Assembly: GCA_902496505.1 (NCBI GenBank)
Contig: CABVBB010000024.1
Coordinates: 1 to 11,701 of the forward strand
DNA length: 11,701 bases
Direction: 5' to 3'
Origin: an uncultured Peptococcaceae bacterium
GTDB taxonomy: Bacteria; Bacillota; Peptococcia; Peptococcales; Peptococcaceae
Part shown: piece by piece, positions 5,941 to 11,701 of the stretch
Layout: each line of letters opens with the position of its first letter
Position numbering within the stretch: position 1 is the stretch's first letter
The notes under the pieces: generated by a model
Told to the model about the DNA's origin: nothing
Databases searched by the model: none
The model's input: only the letters and a program-made list of their open reading frames with translations
Translations under genes and position numbers: made by a program

Positions 5941-6930
5941 ATGCGCCTAGAACAGTTTCAATATGTCGTTGAGATCGCGCGCTACAAATCTATGTCCAAG
6001 GCTGCCAAAAAGCTTTTCATCACCCAGCCTTCTTTGAGCACCGCCATTCAAAATCTGGAGGAAGAACTGGGCTATCAGATCTTTCGCCGCTCCAGCCATG
6101 GCGTATCCCTGACCCCACAGGGCGAACAGCTGGTGGAGATCGCCGAAGTGATCGTCCAGCAGATCGAGCGGGTCAAAGCCATCTCCGGCATCCAGGAACA
6201 AGTGGCAGGCGATGTTTTTCTCGTCGCTGCGCCCGTCACCTGCAACGCCCTGATCTTTGAACTCATGTTCACGCTGAAAAAGGATTATCCCAATATCAAT
6301 CTCAATATCACCGAGCGCCGCCCCAGCAAGACCATCCAATCTCTGGTCGAAGGCCCGGCCACCATCGGCATCGGCACCTATTCGCTGAGTACGCGGGAGA
6401 TCACCATGCAGGAGGCTGCTAAAAACAATCTGATCATCGAAGATCTCTACGAAGACGAAATGGTGGTCTTTCTGCATCACCAGCATCCGCTGCTGCGCAA
6501 AAAAAGCATCCAGCTGGCTGATCTGGAGCCCTTCACGCAGGCGTTTTTCAAAGATCACGCCACCATGACCACCTTTGAATCGCCCAGCGACAAGCAGCCC
6601 TTATCGCACAACTATTTCACCTTCAGCGATCGTGAAAGCATCAAAAAAGCCGTTGCCCAGGGTTTTGCCTACGCTATCCTCCCTAAGCTGATGGCGCTGG
6701 ATGATATCTATGTCCAGTCAGGCCTCATCACCCCCGTCCCCATCAGCGACTTCGGCGTCACTCTGACCACGTATATGGCCTATTCCGCCAAGTCCCGCCC
6801 TACCCTGATCGAAACGCGCACCATGGAGACTATCCGCAATCTCTACACCCGTTTGCAAAAGGAAAATCCCGTGCCCACGCCCCTGCCGCAGGAACAGGCT
6901 TCGACCAAGCGCGGCCAAGTCTACTATTGA
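5941..6930 (+). CDS. LysR-type transcriptional regulator
   Basis: A 329-aa cytoplasmic DNA-binding regulator. The winged helix-turn-helix is at about 1-60: MRLEQFQYVVEIARYKSMS, AAKKLFITQPSLSTAIQNLE and LGYQIFRRSSHGVSLTPQG match the family N-terminus closely. A linker helix follows (about 64-90), and the substrate-binding half starts near VFLVAAPVTC and runs to about 305. The effector is unknown. The C-terminus has an extra, Pro/Gln/Lys-rich tail ending GQVYY beyond the usual domain end. GGAGG lies eight bases before the ATG. The gene is divergent from the AGCS symporter, the usual arrangement for a LysR regulator and its target, and converges on the ASST gene with two terminators between. Control of the symporter is inference; the sulfotransferase locus is another possible target. 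Confidence 0.93.
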   Translation: MRLEQFQYVVEIARYKSMSKAAKKLFITQPSLSTAIQNLEEELGYQIFRRSSHGVSLTPQGEQLVEIAEVIVQQIERVKAISGIQEQVAGDVFLVAAPVTCNALIFELMFTLKKDYPNINLNITERRPSKTIQSLVEGPATIGIGTYSLSTREITMQEAAKNNLIIEDLYEDEMVVFLHHQHPLLRKKSIQLADLEPFTQAFFKDHATMTTFESPSDKQPLSHNYFTFSDRESIKKAVAQGFAYAILPKLMALDDIYVQSGLITPVPISDFGVTLTTYMAYSAKSRPTLIETRTMETIRNLYTRLQKENPVPTPLPQEQASTKRGQVYY

Positions 6931-6945
6931 GCAGCAGCCAAAAAG

Positions 6946-6977
6946 CCAGTCCGAGATCCGGACTGGTTTTTATTTTT
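6946..6977 (+). terminator. Rho-independent terminator of the LysR gene
   Basis: A perfect eight-base-pair stem CCAGTCCG/CGGACTGG (6946-6953 with 6959-6966), a five-base loop and a downstream T-rich run (TTTTTATTTTT) lie 15 bases after the LysR stop codon. Confidence 0.9.
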
Positions 6978-6981
6978 CATC

Positions 6982-7024
6982 AAAAAAGCAGGACCCACAC
7001 AAAGCGTGGGCCCTGCTTTTTTTT
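6982..7024. terminator. Bidirectional terminator between LysR and ASST genes
   Basis: Arms GCAGGACCCAC (6988-6998) and GTGGGCCCTGC (7006-7016) pair with one mismatch around a seven-base loop. A6 lies to the left and T8 to the right, so the hairpin has a T-run in both directions. It is the main stop for the minus-strand ASST transcript and a second barrier for LysR transcription. Confidence 0.88.
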
Positions 7025-7039
7025 ATAAGCTGAACTTTG

Positions 7040-7064
7040 GCCGTCAGCCCGAAGGCTTTCCGGC
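7040..7064 (-). other. UUCG-capped hairpin in the ASST 3' untranslated region
   Basis: On the minus-strand RNA, GCCG and CGGC form an outer stem, a small GAA/GA internal loop follows, and AGCC/GGCU closes a UUCG tetraloop with the stable C(UUCG)G closing pair. The structure begins nine bases after the ASST stop codon and precedes the terminator at 6982-7024. It has no T-run of its own, so it may serve as a 3'-end stabiliser or protein-binding site rather than a terminator. Confidence 0.5.
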
Positions 7065-7072
7065 AAGTTTTA

Positions 7073-8569
7073 TTACAGTTTGACCTGACCTGCAATGCCG
7101 TCTTCGTCGTCTTCATCGTCAGCAACAACAGGGGTCTCATCCTCTGTCTTGACGCAGAAGCCGTCGACGTCGCCATAACCGGTGGTGCCTTCAACGGTAA
7201 CGGTCACTTCATCCAAAATGTCTTTTGGTGCAGCGCCCGGCAGTCTGAAGTCGTCATTGTCTGGTGGAACGATGGCTACTTCGGTCGGAGTCGGCAGCTG
7301 TGGTACATAGTCATACGGATAACGATAAGCACGATAGATCATGTTCAGACGGAAGGATTTGCCCCAGTACGGAGAAATGTACTCCCAAACCAGTTCATGG
7401 TCTTTGGTCACTTCCATCAAGCGGCCGCCGGAACCCTCAGTGATCAAGGTGTTGCCGTTCGGCAGTCTCTGTGCAGAGCTGATGAAGGGGCTGTAGAAAT
7501 AGTGAGAATGGAATGGCTGTAAATGACCTGCTTCGGAAGGCGTATGCTGCCAAACGATCTTCATGGTCACAGGGTTGATCTCCAGAATTCTGGTGTGGTC
7601 ACGACGAGAAGCTTTTTCACCAGCGGAGAATTGGTTTGGTACGCCATAGCCTGCCCAACCGCCATTATCATAAACTAAGATGTTGCCTTCGCCAGGCAGA
7701 CCGCGTGGGATCATGTGAGCGTGATGCTGACCGATGATCACACCGATGCGGCGGGATTCTTTGGTCTCGTTGTAGTCAGGACCTAATTTCCAAACGACTT
7801 TGCCGGTCTCTTTGCTGATGATCGCCAGAATGTTGGCTTCACGAGCATCCCAGATGATGTTGTCTGGATGGAAGCGTTCGTCACCTTGGTCATACCATTT
7901 GTTAGGACCTAATACGCTCATGGAGTTGATGTGCATCCAGTCGCCCATGCCGCCGCCGCATTCATGCATGTTCGGGGAGCGGAACAAGACGTTCTTGGCT
8001 GCTTCATCAAAGCCGTATTCTCTGAAATGTTCGTTGGAATGCCATTCCCAGATCTTTTCGCCGTTTTCGTCGACTTCGTAAATGGTGTCATCCAACAAGT
8101 TTTTATCGGAGATCTTATGGTTGTACACGTTGTTGTGAGCCAAGACTAAGGTCTTGCCGCCGCCAACTTTGGCATCCATGCCTGGTACATAATAACCGAC
8201 TGGGTTGCCTTCTCTCTGGTAGTCATGATGCTGACGAGCCATCCAGCGTGGTTCATAGCCAGGGTCTTGGATGTAATCATGTTTGGTGAACTCCCAAACG
8301 ACATTGCCATCCCAGTCAACTTCGACCAGATCCAAACCATCCTGATAGCCGTATTTGGTATCACGGGTACCTCTGTTGCCCATGACATGGCCGCCTTTTA
8401 AGAGTTTATTGGGGAAGCCGTAAAGCTCTTTCCAGAAATGAACCACTTTGCCGTTCATATCGATCAGCATTGCACCGTGTTCATTAGCCTGGAAGAGTGT
8501 GTAGCCGTTCCAGCATTTTTCAGGATTGTAGATCGTTGTCCCAGTAGGATGGACTGTTGGTTTACCCAT
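7073..8569 (-). CDS. Arylsulfotransferase (ASST)-family beta-propeller protein, no signal peptide
   Basis: A 498-aa protein of the aryl-sulfate sulfotransferase type, enzymes that move a sulfate group from one phenolic ester to another phenol without PAPS. Six propeller-blade repeats of the pattern D-x-x-G-x-x-V-W can be seen at about 37-46, 86-95, 168-176, 253-261, 332-341 and 389-397, matching the six-bladed ASST fold. Histidines sit in motifs expected of the active site: GDWMHINS (H213), QHHAHMIPRGLPGEGNILVY (from 281) and FHSHYFYS (H354, H356). By position, H213, one of H282/H283/H285 and H356 are the best candidates for the family's catalytic histidines; this mapping is my inference. Classical AssT/AstA are exported, but here the N-terminus is hydrophilic with no signal or membrane helix, so it should be cytoplasmic. 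The C-terminus is strongly acidic (DDEDDED near 484-490). AGGAGG lies seven bases before the ATG. Confidence 0.85.
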   Translation of the reverse strand: MGKPTVHPTGTTIYNPEKCWNGYTLFQANEHGAMLIDMNGKVVHFWKELYGFPNKLLKGGHVMGNRGTRDTKYGYQDGLDLVEVDWDGNVVWEFTKHDYIQDPGYEPRWMARQHHDYQREGNPVGYYVPGMDAKVGGGKTLVLAHNNVYNHKISDKNLLDDTIYEVDENGEKIWEWHSNEHFREYGFDEAAKNVLFRSPNMHECGGGMGDWMHINSMSVLGPNKWYDQGDERFHPDNIIWDAREANILAIISKETGKVVWKLGPDYNETKESRRIGVIIGQHHAHMIPRGLPGEGNILVYDNGGWAGYGVPNQFSAGEKASRRDHTRILEINPVTMKIVWQHTPSEAGHLQPFHSHYFYSPFISSAQRLPNGNTLITEGSGGRLMEVTKDHELVWEYISPYWGKSFRLNMIYRAYRYPYDYVPQLPTPTEVAIVPPDNDDFRLPGAAPKDILDEVTVTVEGTTGYGDVDGFCVKTEDETPVVADDEDDEDGIAGQVKL

Positions 8570-8599
8570 AATAATTCCTCCTTAAGAATATAACATGCA

Positions 8600-8636
8600 G
8601 CGTCATCAGACGCAGTGCCTGCCGCAGAAGAGCGGC
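8600..8636 (-). other. Two small hairpins in the ASST leader
   Basis: Within the predicted leader (about 90 bases), GCGTC/GACGC (8600-8604 with 8609-8613, four-base loop) and GCCGC/GCGGC (8621-8625 with 8632-8636, six-base loop) are two perfect five-base-pair stems seven bases apart. Neither is followed by a T-run. They may stabilise the message or act as a control element. No known riboswitch was recognised. Confidence 0.4.
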
Positions 8637-8666
8637 GAAAATAAATTTTCTTTATTCGATGATTAC

Positions 8667-8695
8667 ATTATAACGTGCTTTTCATAATTTGAGAA
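8667..8695 (-). promoter_or_regulatory. Sigma-A-like promoter of the ASST gene
   Basis: On the minus strand TTCTCA (8695-8690, four of six) is followed after 17 bases by a perfect TATAAT (8672-8667). The predicted start is near 8660, about 90 bases before the ATG at 8569. It lies downstream of the permease terminator, so ASST appears to be a separate transcript. Confidence 0.62.
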
Positions 8696-8743
8696 ATACT
8701 TCATTTTTATAGCCAGCTATTGACTGGAATAATAGGGCAGCCC

Positions 8744-8777
8744 AAAAAGCCGATCCCTGCATGAGGCAGGGATCGGC
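8744..8777 (-). terminator. Rho-independent terminator of the SLC13-type permease gene
   Basis: A perfect 12-base-pair stem GCCGATCCCTGC/GCAGGGATCGGC (8749-8760 with 8766-8777) with a five-base loop is followed on the minus strand by T5. It lies 42 bases after the permease stop codon. A smaller GC-rich fold around the palindrome CTCGCGCGAG (8791-8800) sits between stop codon and terminator. Confidence 0.88.
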
Positions 8778-8819
8778 TCAGCCGTCAGCGCTCGCGCGAG
8801 ACGCCTTATTTTTTTGCAC

Positions 8820-10283
8820 TTAGAAAATGATATTAGCCCAAGCCAGACCAACGGTCACCAGGAAAACAAACGCGATGACGATGTAGATACTGGCGTATTT
8901 GTAGATATCTTTGGCCCGCAGCCAGCTGACATTGGAGAAGACGATGGCTGCACCAGGAGAAGCTGCCGGAGTGACAAAGGCCAAACTGACGGCGAAAATG
9001 AGCGTGACGAACAAAGCATTAATATTGACGCCCAGATTGACGCCGATGGATAAGAGGATCGGCAGGAAAGCGATGCCCACGACCATATTGTTGGCGATAT
9101 TGGTGAGGATGGTCGGGATCAGGATGAAAAGCAAAATAAAGAGGATCGTCGGCTTGCCGACAAAGATCGGCGACAGCGCGGTCACGATGAATTGGGAGAT
9201 GCCCGTCTCTGCGCTCGTGAAAATGGTGGTAAACGGTAAGATCAGCGCAAACATCACATACGGTTCCCAGGCCATACCCAAGTGAGCCATCGCTTTGAAA
9301 TCCATCAGCGGTTCGCCGTCAAATTTCAGCCAGAAGGTGACGATGAGCAGAAGCATCACGCAGCCGCCGATGCCGATCTGGTTGATGAACCAGGTGAAGC
9401 CCCAGCCTTTGGGCAAAAAGCCCGGCGCCAGCATCAGGAAGATGAAAATGATGAGCAGCACAAAAACGGTCTTCTGCTTGGCCGACAGCTTGAGATCCTC
9501 CGGATTAACGAAATCCGTGCTGATCTTTTGCAGGTCCTTGAGATCCGGCCGGAAAACGAAGCGGCAGATGAGGATATAAAGCGCCGTGAGCGCGATGGCT
9601 ACTGGCAGCGAATAGGAGACATACTGCATGAAGTTGATGCCTGAGCCCAAGCCTGCAGCCGCCAGCATCTTGTCATAGGCGCCGATCATGGCTAAAGGCA
9701 CCAGCTTGTACGGCATGACCGAACCGCCCAGGAAGCTGGCGATAGCGATGCCAAAGATCATCAGCGTGGGGTATTTATCATAAGGCTTGAAGCCAAACAT
9801 ATCCGAGACAATGTAAATGATGCCCCAAAAGACGATGAGTGCGGCAAACATATTGATGAAGCCGCCGGCCACGAAAGCACCGAAGATGACCAAGGTGGAA
9901 AAGACCCACGGGCGGCCGTTGACACATTTGCGGCTGACGAACCAATTGGCGATGAATTTGATCAGGCCGACCGCATCGACCAGACCAGTGAAAACGAATA
10001 AGACCATCAAGAAAACGACTGTTTCATTACCAAAGCTCAGGGCGAAAAATTCCTTCATGGTAAAAGCGCCGGTAGAAACGAGAGCGATCATGCCCAGGAA
10101 AGTGGGCCAGATCAGATTGCTGGCGGTCCAGCCATAGAGCAGACCTATAAAAATGCCCAAGATCTTCATACCGTAGGGCGTGATGCTCCCCAGAGGCGGT
10201 ACGACCTGAGCAAAGCCAAACATTAAAAATACAGTGATCAAAGCGTGCAGCAACGTAAGGTCTTTCTTAGCTGATTGCGCCAT
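8820..10283 (-). CDS. SLC13/DASS-type anion permease (sodium-coupled)
   Basis: A 487-aa inner-membrane permease of the divalent anion/sodium symporter or closely related ion-transporter superfamily group, whose members carry dicarboxylates, sulfate or other organic anions. Roughly eleven to twelve hydrophobic segments span the chain, with a hydrophilic central stretch (about 245-272, RPDLKDLQKISTDF). Two half-repeats are suggested by GNETVVFLMVLFVFTGLVDA and GFINMFAALIVFWG in the first half and TNIANNMVVGIAFLPI (394-409) with FVTPAASPGAAIVFS (436-450) in the second; Asn/Thr/Pro-rich hairpins of this kind bind sodium and substrate in the family. The ATG at 10283 has GGGAG nine bases upstream. 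The ATG at 10292 abuts that site, and the longer frame to 10346 runs into the upstream terminator. Its neighbours suggest, but do not prove, an anionic ester or its product as substrate. Confidence 0.85.
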   Translation of the reverse strand: MAQSAKKDLTLLHALITVFLMFGFAQVVPPLGSITPYGMKILGIFIGLLYGWTASNLIWPTFLGMIALVSTGAFTMKEFFALSFGNETVVFLMVLFVFTGLVDAVGLIKFIANWFVSRKCVNGRPWVFSTLVIFGAFVAGGFINMFAALIVFWGIIYIVSDMFGFKPYDKYPTLMIFGIAIASFLGGSVMPYKLVPLAMIGAYDKMLAAAGLGSGINFMQYVSYSLPVAIALTALYILICRFVFRPDLKDLQKISTDFVNPEDLKLSAKQKTVFVLLIIFIFLMLAPGFLPKGWGFTWFINQIGIGGCVMLLLIVTFWLKFDGEPLMDFKAMAHLGMAWEPYVMFALILPFTTIFTSAETGISQFIVTALSPIFVGKPTILFILLFILIPTILTNIANNMVVGIAFLPILLSIGVNLGVNINALFVTLIFAVSLAFVTPAASPGAAIVFSNVSWLRAKDIYKYASIYIVIAFVFLVTVGLAWANIIF

Positions 10284-10330
10284 ATATTTCATCTCCCAGA
10301 TAAATATTTTGTCAATTCTGATTATGAATA

Positions 10331-10375
10331 TAAAAAAGAGCAGCACAAAATATATACCTTCCTATTTTGTGCTGC
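10331..10375 (-). terminator. Terminator after the phosphodiesterase-like gene
   Basis: A perfect 13-base-pair stem GCAGCACAAAATA/TATTTTGTGCTGC (10340-10352 with 10363-10375) with a ten-base loop is followed on the minus strand by CTTTTTT. The loop-side half of the stem is AT-rich. It lies 65 bases after the stop of the upstream gene and about 48 bases before the permease ATG, so it also sits where an attenuator of the permease would be expected. Confidence 0.8.
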
Positions 10376-10440
10376 ATCTTCCAGTTTGCAGCGTGAGCAC
10401 CGGTGGAGGGCGCTCGCGCTTTAAACTGTACTATATGATT

Positions 10441-11701
10441 TTAGAACTCTTCCGCAAAGATCTGATAAGCAGGAGCGCCTTCGCACTCTTTGGTCATTCT
10501 GACACCGCCCAAGGCAGCAACTGTCGGAGCGAAGTCGACTTCACGGATGATACGATCGGTCTTATAGCCTTCTTTGAGGCCTTTACCAGCAGCAATGAAG
10601 ATTGGGGATACGGAGGTGCCTCTGTAGCCTAATACGGTGGATAAGGAGTCACCATGGATACGGTTGTAGCCTTCTTCCAACCAGTAGAGGATATCACCAC
10701 ATTCTGGACCATAAGCGCCTAAGAGCACAGCGTCTTTGTTGCGCAGAGCGATGGAGATGACCCGTTTACCGGTTTCTGGGAAGCGATAGCTGTACAGATC
10801 GGAGATGATCTGACCTTCTAATTCGTACTTATCTTCTGGGTCAACGATACCAGTTGCATTGCGGCCTTTGAGATTGATCCAGATGTGACCGCCGCGGGTA
10901 GCGACTGCACGAGTCTTGGTCCAGTCGATATCTTTGATCTCATTGCCATTTTCGTCTTTTTTAAGAACGGTGTAGCCCAATTCCTGCATAACTTTGACGT
11001 TGCAGCCAAAAGCATCGCCGATCAGTGGGTTGTGGTCTTCTGGAGTGGTCAACAGGCCGTGGTCGGAGAAGATAAAGATGGTCCAACCCTCATCCAGGAA
11101 GTGATAGAAGCGGCCGATGTAATCATCGCAGATACGATAGGTCTCTTCGATCGCTCTTTGATAACGTTCTTCATCGTTGCCGATGTCTTTACGTTCTTTG
11201 CCTAAATACCAGAAGTTATGACCGCAGGCATCGACTTCATGGATATGAGAGAAGATGATCTCGAAGCCCTGCTGGCTCATCAAGTAATTCAGAGCGCTGG
11301 CCTGCCACTGAGAATAGTTATCCCACAAAGGCAGGATGACCCGCTCTACTAAATCGATATCAGTATGACCTGCTGCAGATACTGGTGGTACATAACCAAC
11401 GTTTTCTACAACATCTTTGTACAGAGATTTAGGATGCCACATATGGTCGTTGGTGATATCCATGGTGGAAACGGCCATAAAGCGAACATGGCTGCCATCT
11501 GGAGCGATGTCCATCAGTTTGTAGGTACGGGTGCAGGTACCTTTCTTGCTGGGGTCGTTCTTCATCAAGCATTCGTCTAAGACGTTGATGACTAAGTCGT
11601 CATGTTTCAGGACGCATAAAGGCTCTGCATCTTTTTTGCTGTGATAGATCGCAACGCGGTCATATTCACCTTTTTCATTTTTGAGGATCAAGACAGGTCT
11701 T
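10441..11701 (-). CDS. Type I phosphodiesterase/nucleotide pyrophosphatase-like enzyme, 5' end outside window
   Basis: The C-terminal 419 residues of an alkaline-phosphatase-superfamily metallohydrolase; the reading frame is open to the window edge (the first full codon reads R at 11700). Metal-site motifs of the NPP-type subgroup are visible. Counting from the Leu at 11691 as 1: FSHIHEVDACGHNFW (147-161, with D154 and H158), IFIFSDHGLL (205-214, with D210 and H211) and RIHGDS (344-349, with H346). The N-terminal part, with the first metal aspartate and the Thr/Ser nucleophile, is missing from the window, so activity cannot be judged fully. No membrane segment is seen in this part. Members hydrolyse phosphodiesters, phosphonates or sulfate esters. 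Next to an ASST gene a sulfate or phosphate ester substrate is plausible, but this is inference. The gene is followed by its own terminator. Confidence 0.82.
   Translation of the reverse strand, partial: RPVLILKNEKGEYDRVAIYHSKKDAEPLCVLKHDDLVINVLDECLMKNDPSKKGTCTRTYKLMDIAPDGSHVRFMAVSTMDITNDHMWHPKSLYKDVVENVGYVPPVSAAGHTDIDLVERVILPLWDNYSQWQASALNYLMSQQGFEIIFSHIHEVDACGHNFWYLGKERKDIGNDEERYQRAIEETYRICDDYIGRFYHFLDEGWTIFIFSDHGLLTTPEDHNPLIGDAFGCNVKVMQELGYTVLKKDENGNEIKDIDWTKTRAVATRGGHIWINLKGRNATGIVDPEDKYELEGQIISDLYSYRFPETGKRVISIALRNKDAVLLGAYGPECGDILYWLEEGYNRIHGDSLSTVLGYRGTSVSPIFIAAGKGLKEGYKTDRIIREVDFAPTVAALGGVRMTKECEGAPAYQIFAEEF

Noticed and set aside
5947..6558. A 203-codon frame antisense to the LysR gene
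   Set aside because: It mirrors the codon pattern of a clear LysR gene on the opposite strand, has no good ribosome binding site and resembles no family I know.
8786..8811. GC-rich fold followed by TTATTTTTTT on the plus strand, looking like a plus-strand terminator
   Set aside because: No plus-strand gene ends nearby and the stem has a bulge; it is more likely part of the permease 3' UTR.
9282..10137. Several plus-strand frames of 94-120 codons opposite the permease gene
   Set aside because: Their composition is explained as the reverse strand of a membrane protein gene, and they lack motifs and ribosome binding sites.
10310..10315. TTGACA on the minus strand as -35 box for the permease
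   Set aside because: A -10 box at 16-18 bases would fall on the start codons, and none matches. A TTGTGC-N16-CATAAT pair just upstream is also too weak to list.
10284..10346. Upstream start for the permease at 10346 or 10292
   Set aside because: The first would start in the terminator stem; the second touches its only ribosome binding site. The ATG at 10283 has normal spacing.

Overview
The window reads as chromosomal DNA of a Gram-positive-type anaerobe, most likely Bacillota and perhaps Negativicutes. The main support is the minus-strand block mrnC - thyX - rlmB - rae1 - sigH followed by tRNA-Thr, which is the conserved Bacillota neighbourhood that usually runs on into rpmG-secE-nusG. Strong AGGAGG-type ribosome binding sites, sigma-A-like promoters and stem-plus-T-run terminators fit the same picture. 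The genus call is inference only. No mobile element, CRISPR array, phage gene or rRNA was seen.

Layout, left to right. Positions 1-54: 5' part of tRNA-Thr(UGU), minus strand, with a near-consensus promoter. Positions 115-3886: housekeeping operon on the minus strand, transcribed from a promoter near 3942-3970 in the order Mini-III RNase (mrnC), a double-domain ThyX-like protein, 23S rRNA methyltransferase (rlmB), NYN endoribonuclease (rae1/yacP) and sigma-H, which also has its own promoter. Positions 4037-5458: a sodium:amino-acid (AGCS) symporter, minus strand. Positions 5459-5940: a divergent, AT-rich regulatory region. Positions 5941-6930: a LysR-type regulator, plus strand. Positions 7073-11701: an accessory block, all minus strand, in transcription order a nucleotide pyrophosphatase/phosphodiesterase-like alkaline-phosphatase-superfamily enzyme (5' end outside the window), an SLC13/DASS-type anion permease, and an arylsulfotransferase (ASST)-family beta-propeller without a signal peptide. 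Each of these three genes is followed by its own terminator.

How the genes may work together. The left block handles rRNA and ribosome processing, thymidylate-type flavin chemistry and transition-phase transcription. The LysR gene and the symporter gene share a divergent control region, so the regulator may control the symporter, itself, or both. The right block could be a module for uptake and handling of anionic sulfate or phosphate esters. That is inference from gene content, not proven by the sequence.

The points most worth a second look are the tandem ThyX protein, whose two halves carry complementary pieces of the usual active-site motif; the cytoplasmic-looking ASST with its permease and hydrolase neighbours; and several precise inverted repeats at predicted transcription starts or in untranslated regions.
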